The notes: generated by a model not told the origin, from the sequence alone. Shown: positions 10,901 through 21,262, numbered from the stretch's first letter. The stretch: 64,000 nucleotides of DNA from Theocolax elegans (GCA_026168455.1 CM047427.1:57494749-57558748), one strand, 5' to 3'. A program made the numbers and translations.

Positions 10901-11293
10901 GCCTTGGACAGGTATAACTGTACCATCTGCTACCTTGACTCCTGGGCATTGGGACGGTCTTAGCTTGTGTTGTAGCAGCTCGCTCATATTGCCTCCTAGG
11001 AACGATCTTGTTGCTCCATCGTCTAGGAGTGCAATCACCTTGTGGCCGTTTATTTCTAAGTTGAAATAATGTCTTGGGTCAATATCGGGGACGTGTTGGA
11101 TCAGGGATTCGCTCGTTGCTAACTTATATGGCTCAGACCCTTTGGGGGCTTGGGGCGAGGAAATACGGGTCTTTATCCCCTCTGGTTGTAGTTTCCCGAC
11201 GTCTGGCGTGGGTTGCATCTTGTACATTGCTTGATGTATACGCCTGGTGTACCACACCCATGACAGCGTCGGTTGGGGCATTCCGCTGCCCAA
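7910..11293 (-). CDS. pol: Gypsy1 Pol: protease, reverse transcriptase, RNase H, integrase
   Basis: Open frame of 1,127 codons without stops. The first codon of the open stretch is TTG, so expression is more likely by -1 frameshift from gag, which overlaps by 121 bases in that relative frame. Domains in order: retropepsin (~95-190) with ALLDDGATRSF; reverse transcriptase (~275-460) with the catalytic YLDDII box; RNase H (~550-670) with QTDAND and TDHHSLLWL; integrase with an H-x-H/C-x2-C zinc module (~740-800), a D,D-35-E core (VVAADIMGP, VTDNGTEF, NPVERVNRN), and a basic, proline-rich tail. The enzymes cut the polyprotein, copy the RNA and integrate the DNA. Oddity: the protease triad reads D-D-G where D-T-G or D-S-G is usual. 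Confidence 0.95.
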   Translation of the reverse strand: MGSGMPQPTLSWVWYTRRIHQAMYKMQPTPDVGKLQPEGIKTRISSPQAPKGSEPYKLATSESLIQHVPDIDPRHYFNLEINGHKVIALLDDGATRSFLGGNMSELLQHKLRPSQCPGVKVADGTVIPVQGMVDITIRIDGDEVVMPFQVADGLHYDCILGIDFKRKVNMSINYENDTWWTSKGLIHQFYPESNDPSCIPAVASIGGLKQASPEQMEHMHRLLDELIPQTPQTLGVTNLTSLKLDVQGAEPIRQPRRKYSPKMLQAGYEEIDRMLREDIIEPSQSPWCSYPVIVPKANGKYRFCIDYRLVNEVTKKLAYPMRNMDDILDQLRESRFISKLDLSQAYHQVPLAPESREITAFALPGKGLFQFKRVPYGLTNAPAMFQQLMDKLIKPEWEPHVFTYLDDIIITAKTFEEHMKWLKIVLIALNKANLQINREKSEFCCPEVTYLGYKINESGLQTNQDKVKPILEYPAPTNLKQLRRFNGLVGWYSRFIKDLAKYRTPLNYLMRKDVRWQWHQEQQEAFEKIKLALTQAPVLARPDFSHPFTLQTDANDFAIAGVLTQEINGEEHPIYYVSRTLSKAERNYTVTEKECLAVLWSVERLKGYLQGEQFTVITDHHSLLWLNKLKDPAGRLARWNTILQNYNIKFVHRKGAMHKVPDALSRAFEEAEAIAAALKVNTNNPWYQEKLRAVAKFPNKYPDLRIANNVLYAHRPNPLVDSFMPDLDAWKVVLPEADREKALYEAHYMPQAGHLGIDKTYARLATYYYWPGIYFDTCNYVKTCQECQAHKSSQQAPPGLMEGRNITEPWTVVAADIMGPKPPSKQGFKYIIVFEDLFTRYIEMKPLRRADAKSVLQAFDELIINRWGCPKYLVTDNGTEFANRMVTERLTQYGIVQTTIPPYFAQANPVERVNRNIKPMINSYLTDDHRDWDRHLGEFNFALNTVIHSSTKYSPAFLNLGRNPRPVALIRKHIEKPSEIPAPDTEQWVERVHRLPKIYDLVKRHIDLATAKQARYYNKGRRDVQYQIGNLVRYRNRILSSAENYIAAKQAPKFIGPAKVIQVFSPTVYLIEDLQSKRQIKVHITDLKLHIPPRKIPVPIQDKTPIPQQPVNPKTQTKPIPDAPIAK

Positions 11294-12484
11294 TGGCCTA
11301 ATTTGTTACAGCTGTAGCACGGCTCTTTTTGTTTACGGGGATGATTGTATATAATCGGGGCTCTGGGGCTGCTGTGCTGATCGAGGCTGCTTATTGTTGG
11401 CTGCGGTTGTTGTGTTTGCTGCTCTTGCCAGTTGCTTCTGATGTTAAATTTCTTAGGCTCTTGTGCTGCTGCTTGCTGTTGGCTCGAGTTAATGCTTTTG
11501 GCTGCTTCGCTATACTGCTTCCTGGGGTATTGCTGCTTATTGCTCCTTGGGGTATGCTTGGGCTGTTGGGTGTTTTTGGGAGGGTTTGGGCTAGCTATCG
11601 GGGCTGCTGGCTCTGGTGGGTTTGAGGCTTCTGTTGTGCTTTGGTTTGGCTCGGTTTTTAACGCTGCTATTTTTCGTGGCTTCGTTTGCGTGGGGTCTAC
11701 ATAAGCAAACCTTTGTAGCCCTGCAATCGTAATTGGCGGAGGTGGATTGTATGCTTCATCTAAATAGCGCCTAGCTTCTTCTCTCTTGCCTAATCGTTGT
11801 AGCTCGGTAAAATCATTAAAATGATGCCTTTCTATTTTTACTCGATAGCTCGGGTGCATGTTTCTATATGCCCTATCGAGTTGCTCGTGAATGGACATTG
11901 GAGGCTTAAAATGATCAAACATCCCTCTTAACTTTTGTAAGTATGTGGCGATGTCTTCATTTGCTCCTTGCGTTCTGAGCTCTGCTGTGCGACGTAGGCT
12001 TATCTGCGTATCTTCCACTCCATATTGCAGTCTAAATGCTTCCATAAATTCGCTAAATGTTCTTCAGTTATGCTTTTCTCTTTTAAACCAGTCGTATGAT
12101 TCGTCGTCGAGTACGGCAGGTAGAGAAAGCATAATTTCTTCTGCGGTGAACCCATGCGATTCTTTACATTCCTCTAAGTTCCGTAGGAATGTTTCAGGGT
12201 CGCCTTTTTTATTGCCTTTGAACGATATGTGCCACCTATTGAAAATTTCGACCGTACGCTTTTCTCGTATAAACGTTGCGTCGTCTAATCTGCTCGTTCT
12301 GTAGGAGCTGCTCAGTGGGTGTATCGTATTACAGTCGGGATGCGGCTGGCTTATAAGCTGGTGGCTATAATATTCCGGTTGCTGCGGAGCTTGTTGGGGA
12401 ATGGCGCTTGCGAATGCTCGTCGTTGTGCTTGGGGTATAGGGGAATATGGAACTTCGTATGTTCTATCGGTTAATTGTTGGGAC
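11173..12484 (-). pseudogene. gag: Gypsy1 Gag, capsid C-terminal part and nucleocapsid
   Basis: Downstream section of Gag. Capsid-like sequence (GDPETFLRNLEECKE, LPAVLDDESYDWFKREKHN) leads to a TGA at 12064-12066, where a tryptophan codon would fit. It then continues through the open frame 11173-12045, with the major-homology-like stretch RRTAELRTQGANEDIATYL. The C-terminus has CYSCNKLGHWAAEC and CHGCGTPGVYIKQCTRC, the nucleocapsid knuckles that package element RNA. Just these two lesions, this TGA and the frame change at the C8 run, stand between this copy and a full Gag. One may be a sequencing or recent mutational change. Confidence 0.85.
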
Positions 12485-13516
12485 GGGGGGGGCTATATAT
12501 GCATTTTGCTGCTGTGGCTGGCTGATGTATTGCACTTCATCTTCCCAATGGACGCTCGGTAAATTTCTGTTTAATTCTCTTCGTCTCGGGTCGATCTGGT
12601 TCAGCGATGTTAAATATCTTTGCTGCGTTGCTGCTGGTTGGCTCGTGGTGGGTGCTGTGACTATGGGACGGAAGGCTGATTGCTGGATGCAGTAGGATTG
12701 TCGGGGCCGGGAATTTCGTTCAGAGTTGGTGGTATAGGTTGTGGTAGGTGTTGTGCAACTAATGAAGGGATTTCTTATAAGGGATGGGTTACTGGGTAAA
12801 GTAGGAGCTATGGCTTGAATAGTATAATGTGACGTAGTATTAACTGCTAAGTTCGATGTCGTTACGTCAGGCAGCGTGTGATAAATCTCTATATTTGGTG
12901 CATCTAATAGATTCTGGCTTGTTATTGGCGTTGGCGTCAGTCTGTATGCAGTAGATTGTGCTCGTGGGTGATTCGTTTGCCTTCCGGTTGGACTGCTGCT
13001 TTGCTGATTTTGGCTATATGGGGTTGATCGCTGTGTTGGCTGCGTCATCTCTTGCATTGAAATTGGATCTGCATAAGGACCACGAGTTTGTCCTGTTTCC
13101 AATTCAATAAAATTTGCTTGGCTGCTTGCTTGCTGGAGTGGGTGGGAGGATATGGGAGGTAAAAAATTTGTTCGCTCAGATTGGGTAAGGGAAAGGGATA
13201 ACTCGTCTGGATTTATTGCTTCCGATGCTTGTTCATCTGCTCGAGTTATATTTTCTTCCGAAAACTCGTCAAACCACATTTGGTCTGTTCGCGGATTCCA
13301 TTGAGCCGCTGAGTCTCCAAAGTTGCGTCTAATTTCATAACGAGCTACTCTATCGCGAATAATAGCTATATCGTTATCTAAATTTAAAAATGATGTTCCC
13401 GCATAGAAGACAACTCTTCCATCGGCTAATTCATTTATGGCTCGCCTAATTATTGGTGCGCCTTGAGCTGCACTTATTCCTACTAATTTTCCGCCTAATC
13501 TAAAATTACGGGACAT
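12464..13516 (-). pseudogene. gag: Gypsy1 Gag, N-terminal part
   Basis: Frame of 350 codons with an ATG at 13514-13516, the first start downstream of the leader. The first ~90 residues are a compact, charged domain (LGGKLVGISAAQGAPIIRRA...). Residues ~100-330 are Ser/Thr/Gln/Pro-rich and repetitive in composition. The frame ends at TAG shortly after a run of eight C's (12485-12492 in plus-strand G's), while the capsid reading continues in another frame beyond it. A one-base length change in that homopolymer is the simplest explanation. A programmed shift or a separate upstream ORF is less likely. Confidence 0.8.
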
Positions 13517-14510
13517 TTTAAATAGTTCTCAGGAAAATATTTGCTTAATTAATAGCTCTTGCTTAGCAATCGAATAGCTCAATGTTTATCTGTTAAATTA
13601 ATTTTAATTTATAATTAATTAGGGAAAGCAAAAAAAAATATTAATGCAAGCTTCCAAACGAATAATTATTAGCTTAAGCAATAAAACAATAAATTTGTTT
13701 GCTCCGTTAGTGCAAATCTGAATATTATTACTAGGGAAATAATACAAAAAAAATTAATTATTTAAGCTACAGCAATCAGGGAAAAAATAAATAATAATTT
13801 TGCACGGTGTGTTTAGAAATTATTTACTTTATAATTTTAAAACATGCGCTAAGGGAGAAAAAAAATAATAAGCTGTTAATTTGGTTAGGGAATGCAATGG
13901 CAAACAAGAAAAAAAAAATTTATTCGTTGCTAGTATGGGTTATATAATAATAAAAAAAAATATATGTAGCTTGGTTAAGGGAGAAAGCTATAAATTAACC
14001 AAAGAATGTGCGTAGGAGGGGGAAATATCGTGCTCTGCTATATATAATTGTTAATGGTAAAAGAAAATAAAAATGCAACCAATGGCGAATTTCAATATGT
14101 AGGGATGATAAGCAAATCAATAAATATATAAGCGTTCAAACAAAAAATAAAGCAAATGCAAATTAATAGCAAATTATGTAAATAAATATGTATGTACTAT
14201 TTGTATATACGTATGCTTCATATATACATGCGTTATTTTTATGCAATATAAAAATAAAATATTCAGTAATATTAATTATTAATACTAAAAAAGAAAATTT
14301 TTCGCAACAGAAAATTATTAAGCTTTATAAAATTAACTTATTAGCTGCTCGAAATATAATTAATTTTAATTTCCACAACACGTGGTCGTATAAAGAAAAA
14401 TGGCCGTGCTTCGCCACCTCGCGTGTGTGTGCGCACGACGAACGAGAAGGAAAATGGCTGCTCTGCGTCTCGCTAGATGCTCACAATTTTAATCCCAAAA
14501 TAAAATTTAA
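13517..14510 (-). other. Gypsy1 5' leader
   Basis: About 1 kb between the primer-binding site and the Gag start, A-rich in element sense, with many AGGGA-type purine clusters. It probably holds packaging signals. No gene seen. Confidence 0.7.
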
Positions 14511-14524
14511 CACGTTGGGCGCCA
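14511..14524 (-). other. Gypsy1 primer-binding site (tRNA-Lys)
   Basis: In element sense TGGCGCCCAACGTG follows the 5' LTR after one spacer base. This is complementary to the 3' end of insect tRNA-Lys (…CACGTTGGGCGCCA), the usual primer for Gypsy-type elements. Confidence 0.9.
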
Positions 14525-14525
14525 A

Positions 14526-17502
14526 TGTCACGCTGCACTGGGGATTAGGGTGCAGGTGATCGGGGAATAATAAAAATAAGAAATATATATAAAATACTTA
14601 ATTTATTATTCGATGCGATCCCTACTGCTAAAGGTCAGGTGATAAATCACCTGACAAGTCACCTGACAAATCACCCCAAAACGTCATCTGACGAAACTAC
14701 TGAATCCACGGAAAGGAAAACTTTTTAAGTTCTAATAAAAAAAATATTTTAGTAATAATAAAAGAAATAGTAAAAATTACGAAGTCGAGTCGTAACAAAT
14801 GTTGTTCCGGGTCCAAAATCAGGGCGTCTCTTTTCGGTCACCATCGTCTAAACTGAAAAAAAGAAAATTTAAAAACACACAAAGTATCTATCTTTAATTT
14901 TTTAATTAATAATGAAAAACATATTAGATTATCATATTGATATTTAAAAGTTTCAATTTAAATAAACATTTTTAATACAAAATTAAAATTAAAACATTTA
15001 TTTTATTAAACAAAAAGTAAATAATTCTTTAAATATATACTAAAAGAATAAAAAGCTTATCTGATTTCGATGGAGAATTTGCCTGATGCCAATCGTATAC
15101 ATCGTATAAATCACATACTTCTGTATCTATGAGCTTGATTCTTAAACTCGAACAATAAAAAATAACTATTTTTGCGACTAGTCCCGTGAAGAACTGTTTA
15201 ATTAGATGAATTCTCCGCGTGAGATTACTCAAAGGTTAGATGGCAAACTGAAGTTGGTTTTTCTTATTGTCATTCATTAAACTAAACATAACGTATAGGT
15301 AATAAGCATAAAGAAACCAACGTCAAGTTTGTTGAACCAACTTCAGTTTGCCAACTAACCTTCACGTAATCTCACTCGTAGCGCGAAATATTCTCCTACG
15401 TATTTCATCTAATTAAACAGTTCTTCACGGGACTAGTCGCAAAAATAGTTGTTTTTTATTGTTCGAGTTTAAGAATCGAGCTCATAGATACAGAAGTATG
15501 TGATTTATACGATGTATACGATTGGCATCAGGCAAATTCTCCATCGAAATCAGATAAGCTTTTTATTCTTTTAGTATATATTTAAAGAATTATTTACTTT
15601 TTGTTTAATAAAATAAATGTTTTAATTTTAATTTTGTATTAAAAATGTTTATTTAAATTGAAACTTTTAAATATCAATATGATAATCTAATATGTTTTTC
15701 ATTATTAATTAAAAAATTAAAGATAGATACTTTGTGTGTTTTTAAATTTTCTTTTTTTCAGTTTAGACGATGGTGACCGAAAAGGGACGCCCTGATTTTG
15801 GACCCGGAACAACATTTGTTACGACTCGACTTCGTAATTTTTACTATTTCTTTTATTATTACTAAAAATATTTTTTTTATTAGAACTTAGAAAGTTTTCC
15901 TTTCTATTCCGTGGATTCCGTAGTTTCGTCAGATGACGTTTTGGGGTGATTTGTCAGGTGACTTGTCAGGTTATTTATCACCTGACCTTTAGCAGTAGGG
16001 ATATCTCTAAATTAATTACGGGTGCCAGTCTCGTCCGTTACGCGGGCTCAAGCTCGGCTGCGATCGGCTCAGGGGGGGGGGCGAATGTAGGAAGGCGAAA
16101 TGCGGCTCACTGCTAATTGCACGGGTGAAAATTATAATTTAACTAACTCCGAATCGTTAGCTGAATCGGTGATACTCGTCCGCAACGAGTTTAATGTCGA
16201 CCGACGGCGCGGCTGCGATACGCGATCGCGGGTCGAAAGCTGCTCGAAATAAAGAAAAGGGGGGAGAAGGGGGAAACGCGGTAACTCGCACACACACAGT
16301 ACGGAAGCACGGGAATTGCACAAAAACGGAATAAAGGAGGCACAAGAGTATCCACCAACCTTTGCTGCGATGCTGCTCTCGCTTAACTTTCGCTAAATAA
16401 ATTTGCACACTCGATCGCTACACACACTGTGGTTCGCACACCGGATCGGACGTCGTGACGCTACGGCGATCGGAAGAGCTCTGCTCTCCTCGGCGTGGTC
16501 GACGCATTGCCCGTGTGCGCGCATGCGTCGCGACGGCCCACTTGCGGTGCGTACGCGGCCTTACTCGAGTGCGGCTTGAGTAACATGGCCGCCGCATCGT
16601 CTCGAAGTGTACACCTCGTCCGTTCCCGCAACAACAATGGTGCCGTTGACGACGACGTAAGCTGCTTGCCAGGTAATTATAAATTCGTTCCTTATTGTTC
16701 GCCCGTCGGCTAATAATCTCGGTGGTTACAGGGCTGCGGAAGGTGTATATCCACGGCACGTCGATACGGGCTCATGCGTCGCCGCGCCGATATCTCTTTC
16801 TCTCTCGCTCTTCTTGAGACGCACGGCTTGACAGGTGCAACGGCGGCTCGGCTGCTTGGACGGACACACGGCAATATCCAGGTAAATATCCACTTGGAGG
16901 ACGGCTTGCTGCTTTATTATTAATCTGTGTGTGTGTGTGAGCACTTATGATGCTCACCTAACCTCTTCACAAGTCCTCTCCTATACACACTTATTTAAGT
17001 AAGTGTGTGCTCCCATCTGCTCCCTTATAGTGAACATTACTACATTAGCTGGTGCTTACAGGTTTCCTGGATAATTGCTGGCCAACGGACTTCCTGGATT
17101 TACTGGTTTATTCTTCTGGCTCAGGCTTCGTTGGCTTGCTGGGTACGCTGCTACTAGGTTCAGGACTTTGGGGCTCGCTGTCAACACCTCAGCATGCTGC
17201 TTCATTGGCTCTACGCCAGGGCTTATGTTTAGTTTACTTCAAGAGTACTCTATACTGCTGTGAACTCCTTCTGTGTCCTGCTCGGCTGCTCCCCTGTGTA
17301 CGCTTGTTAGTGGGCTCGGTGGTTTCTTATAGTGTTAAGGAGCTCGGTTATTGGGAGGGTGTTGTACTTTTATTATAGACTCTTAGGGAAATTAGGGAAA
17401 TATAGGTTCGGTTAAGCTTGTATATGTGTGTGTGCTCGAACAGGGAAGGTAAGATATAGCTATTTGTCGCTTTAAATGACATGCATTATTTGCATTGTCA
17501 CA
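14526..17502 (-). repeat. Gypsy1 5' LTR, interrupted by FB-B
   Basis: Same sequence as 4474-6068, with a 1,381 bp insertion at 14620-16000 plus a duplicated AT. Without the insertion the LTR is 1,594 bp. The promoter function of this LTR is probably disturbed by the insertion, which lies near its 3' (U5) end in element sense. Confidence 0.95.
14620..16000. mobile_element. FB-B: foldback element with ~0.6 kb inverted arms inside the Gypsy1 LTR
   Basis: Starts CCCTACTGCTAAAGGTCAGG and ends with its complement. Comparison with the uninterrupted LTR at 4561-4570 gives exact ends and a 2 bp AT target duplication (14618-14619, 16001-16002). Arms run about 14620-15215 and 15400-16000, with a spacer of about 190 bp that contains a second inverted pair (GAAGTTGGTT / AACCAACTTC). 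No transposase is encoded, so it is non-autonomous. Subterminal CACCTGAC motifs repeat several times and could be transposase binding sites. The superfamily is not clear; 2 bp AT duplications and CCC termini would be worth comparing with ISL2EU/PHIS-type elements. Confidence 0.9.
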
Positions 17503-17850
17503 TTATATATATTACTTAAACTTCGTAAAAAGTTACTGCAATTGAAAGCACTGAAATCAAACTGTAATCGACAAGTATTTTGAACCATGCAAAAATTTCT
17601 ACCAATCTGAATACAGATTTTTTTATATGAAAAGTATCTTACACTATTATTTTTCATTTCTGGCCCTCACATGTTTTACAGTAATAAATAAATAATATTC
17701 TAATGATATTAATTTGTGCAAAATTAATTTCTGCAATTCTAATAAAATGGACATTTCTTTTTTATTCTTTTAAATAATAAAATAATACTTGCACCACCGT
17801 TGGTTAAACGCTTCATATATGTGTTAATTCTGACTATATTAACTGATGTT
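17503..17850 (+). repeat. FB-A foldback element, inner part of left arm
   Basis: Continuation of the left arm after Gypsy1, reverse-complementary to about 18305-18640. Landmarks are TCTGGCCCTCACATG and CACCACCGTTGGTTAAACGC and their complements. The small frames in it (17472-17657) are repeat-derived. Confidence 0.85.
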
Positions 17851-18304
17851 ACATTTTATAAATAATTACATACATCTTAGCTTTTATCTTATTAATTAAT
17901 TAATTAATTGGTAAAATCATGTAGATTGTATATCCTTAGGTAAGTGAAATACTAATTATTTTACATAACTACTAAGGAAAACTTGCTAATCAGCGACGGA
18001 GGTCATACGATGTCTTGGTGAAGAAAGCACTTGTTGAAAATACATTCGCTAGTGGTGCTTGTATCATTCGGCCGGGGCCGGGAATCAAACCTGGGACCTC
18101 CAGATTACGAGTCCGTCGCCCTACCGACCAAGCCATCGCAGGCCTCTTTTGGGAACTTTATTAGATAAAAATAATGATGTCTATTTTATCATTGGTGATG
18201 TAGGATATTAAAATTGCCAGATAGTATTGCAATATTTATATATTATTACTCATTGCAGTTTCTTCACGGTATTATATACTTTCATAAATGTAAAGGAATA
18301 CATC
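17851..18304. other. FB-A central spacer
   Basis: Loop between the FB-A arms. AT-rich, with SINE-A copy 1 as the only recognisable content. A short TTAA/AATT repeat tract occurs near 17890-17910. Confidence 0.7.
17985..18146 (-). repeat. SINE-A copy 1, tRNA-derived
   Basis: On the minus strand this begins GAGGCCTGCGATGGCTTGGTCGG (A-box-like) and contains GGTTTGATTCCCGG (B-box-like). This is the layout of a tRNA-derived RNA polymerase III promoter. The anticodon-loop position reads CTCGTAA, so a Thr(CGU)-like ancestor is possible. A ~90 bp unrelated tail follows (CATCGTATGACCTCCGTCGC). Related copies lie at 44531-44721 and 59888-60031. It lies in the FB-A centre. Confidence 0.8.
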
Positions 18305-19361
18305 AGTAAGTCAGAATTAACACATATATGAAGCGTTTAACCAACGGTGGTGCAAGTATTATTTTATTATTTAAAAGAATAAAAAAGAAATGTCCATTTT
18401 ATTAGTATTGCAGAAATTAATTTTGCACAAATTAATATCATTAGAATATTATTTATTTATTACTGTAAAACATGTGAGGGCCAGAAATGAAAAATAATAG
18501 TGTAAGATACTTTTCATATAAAAAAATCTGTATTCAGATTGGTAGAAATTTTTGCATGGTTCAAAATACTTGTCGATTACAGTTTGATTTCAGTGCTTTC
18601 AATTGCAGAAACTTTTTACGAAGTTTAAGTAATATATATAAAAATGTTTATATAAAATATAAATGTATGGTACGATTCAAAATACTTGTCGATTTCAGTT
18701 TGATTTCAATTCTTTCAATTGCAGAAATTTTTTATACGAAATTTTCGTAATATTTATAAAAATGTTTCATTAAAATTCAAAGAAATAGATAAAATAAGGT
18801 AGTTAGAATTTAAAATTATTTATTTATCAGATAACAATGCCAGATTGAATTGCAGAATTTATTTATCAGATAACAATTTTCAAAGTTTGATTAGAATAGC
18901 ACAATACTTGCGGGTTTTGACACCTTCTTGGAAGGTGTTTTCGAATTGAATACTTTTAATTGCAGAAAAATATTATGGAATATAAGTTAGATATAGAAAA
19001 GGTGTAATAAAAATATAAATAAGTAGAGAAAATATGGGAATTAGAATCAAAGATATTTTTATCTTATACTTTAAAATTTATCAGACAGATAACAATTTTA
19101 TTTATCAGATAACAATTTTCAAAGTTTGATTAGAATAACACATATACTTGCGGGTTTTGACACCTTTTTGAAAGGTGTTTTTGATTTGAGTACTTTCAAT
19201 TGCAGAAAACTATTATGGAGTATAAATTACTTATAAAAAGGTGTAATTAAAATATAAATAAGTATAAAAATAGAATTATCTTAAAAGTGCAATAATTAAT
19301 ATATTTAATTGTTTATAATAGAATTATCTTAAACATGCAATAATTAATATATTTAATTTTT
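18305..19361 (-). repeat. FB-A foldback element, right arm (uninterrupted)
   Basis: About 1,057 bp, the reverse complement of 3747-4473 joined to 17503-17850. Because it is intact, it shows the state of the Gypsy1 target before insertion. Whole-element span including Gypsy1 is 3747-19361. It is non-coding; the short frame at 18487-18750 is not convincing. Confidence 0.85.
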
Positions 19362-19642
19362 GATAATAGTCTTTGAGATCATTCGACATGGTGTTAATAC
19401 TAAATATAAATAGTTATTGAATTACTAGTACTATAAAGAATGAGAACTATTATTATTATATATATATATACACTCAAATAACATTATTTGCATTAATACA
19501 TTTTAAAATAATATATCAGCACACTTTGATTGATTGTACATTAAAGATATTGGATAAACTAAATATTACAATTTAAATAGTGTAAACAAAACAATATAAA
19601 CATTTATTTAATTTGAAATAAAATGAATTTATCGTTCGGTGA

Positions 19643-20030
19643 TATGTATAATATATAATATCGGTCTCTCCGTACTAAATGCTTTACTTTAGAATAAAGC
19701 AGGCCTATTTTACTCATAGTCCACTATGGTTGGTGGAATTTCGACTATCTCTACACTCGTTGGAGAGATCGTCGTCTCTTTTCTATATATATAGCCGCAG
19801 AACATCTTGCTGGCGTTGCGGTTCATCTTGCGACAGGCGTCTAAGGTAAGATCTCCAGTTCCTTCCTGAGGAGTCCAAGCTAGGGATCGAGAACGAAACG
19901 CCTTTAATTGTTTTAAAAGTTCGTACTCTGGGAAATTCCACCAACCATCGTGGACAAAGAGTAAAATAGACCTACTTTATTCTAAAGCAAAGCATTTAGT
20001 TCGGAGAGACCGATATTATATATTATACAC
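19643..20030. mobile_element. MITE with ~100 bp terminal inverted repeats
   Basis: Left arm 19643-19744 and right arm 19934-20030 are near-perfect inverted copies (ATAATATCGGTCTCTCCG...GGTTGGTGGAATTT). The ~190 bp centre is more GC-rich and encodes nothing recognisable. The ends are embedded in TATAATATATAATAT, so the target duplication cannot be fixed; TA is possible. Confidence 0.8.
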
Positions 20031-20647
20031 ATTTATTTAATTTGTTTTTTATTCTTCAAATCTTATGATGTATAACCAAATAATATTTCCATAATATTAA
20101 AATTCTATAAGTGAAATGTGAATTTTTCTGTGAAAAACCCTTTGTCCTGGGAATAATATTTAGAAATACAATTTTTAATGAGTCCATTGTGATCGCATTG
20201 ATACGAGGGAAAATTTACTTACAAATATTTTAGAGAGTCGTTTTTTTATTAGTTTTTTGGCTTTGAAGTTTCATTAGTCCGCGTGCGTACGTACACCTTT
20301 TTGTACATGCATTTGTGTGTGTATGTTGTGTTGAATTTGTGTGAATATTGTGTGGAACTTTTGTGTAACATGTTACGGTAATCGCCTACATTAAATGACT
20401 ACAAAATTTTTTTTCTATTGACATAAAAAGAAATATAAAGTATATCGAAGTATATCGAATTTTGTCGTGTTATATATCACTACACGTCATGTTATTGTTG
20501 AAATATATAAAACGACTAGAAACCAAGAGCGCGCGTTGTGCGCATTTTTATTTACAGCGTCTTGGTAATTAATATAAATAATGACAATAGTTTATTTTTA
20601 ATAATATAATTTGTATATTGAAATTGAAAACGAACAATAAATACATA
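20031..20647. other. AT-rich non-coding stretch
   Basis: No open frame or repeat recognised. One GCGCGCGTTGTGCGC palindrome-like run lies near 20530. Confidence 0.5.
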
Positions 20648-20962
20648 CCCGCGTAAAAATATAAACTATTGCCACTATATTGCAGAGAAATGGGCAATAG
20701 TTATTGCAAACATATTGCCAATATATTGCCGCGACAATTGGCAATGCATTGCGAATATATCGCCAAAAAGCATCCGCCCTAATGTTCGCCATATATTGGC
20801 AATAGTTACTATCTTATCATTTGTAAACTATTGCCAATAGGTTGGCCATTCCTCATAAATTTAAAACAAAAATAAAAAAAAATATTAGCCAGCCGCGGGA
20901 TTTGAACGTTCGATCTTTAGATCCAAATGCTGACTTTACCACTGAGCCATTTTGTTATTTTG
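20648..20962 (-). repeat. tRNA-headed repeat unit, copy A (inverted)
   Basis: On the minus strand: AACAAAATGGCTCAGTGGTAAAGAG (A-box-like), GGTTCAAATCC-type B box, an A/T-rich linker, then a body full of TTGCCAATA/TATTGGCAA words, ending ATTTTTACGCGGG. Length about 315 bp. The B box here reads CGTTCAAATCCCGC. It forms a palindrome with copy B around a spacer whose inner arms are AGAGTTAATTTCAGGCT and its complement. Confidence 0.75.
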
Positions 20963-21262
20963 GTACTAAGAGTTAATTTCAGGCTATTAAGAACAGTTGA
21001 AAGTTTGGTTAAAAAATTTCTAAGTCCAAATTTTATTAATTCAACTGTTTTTTATAGCCTGAAATTAACTCTTAGTACCAAAATAACAAAATGGCTCAGT
21101 GGTAAAGAGTCAGCATTCGGATCTAAAGATCGAAGGTTCAAATCCCGCGGGTGGCTAATATTTTTTTTAATTTTTTTTTTAAATTTATGAGGAATGGCCA
21201 ACCTATTGGCAATAGTTTACAAATGATAAGTTAGTAACTATTGCCAATATATGGCGAACATT

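Larger units (their letters stand above)
4474..17502 (-). mobile_element. Gypsy1: nearly complete Ty3/Gypsy LTR retrotransposon
   Basis: Element of 13,029 bp read on the minus strand: 5' LTR (14526-17502, carrying an insertion), tRNA-Lys primer site, leader, gag, pol, a third ORF, polypurine tract and 3' LTR (4474-6068). It is flanked by a 4 bp target duplication TTAT (4470-4473 and 17503-17506). The intact opposite FB-A arm at about 18630-18660 shows the same site with a single copy, which confirms the boundaries. The two LTRs differ, as far as I can see, by three substitutions (4592, 4829, 5515) and one G-run length in 1.59 kb, so the insertion is very recent. Domain order PR-RT-RNaseH-IN places it in Ty3/Gypsy. 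Confidence 0.95.
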
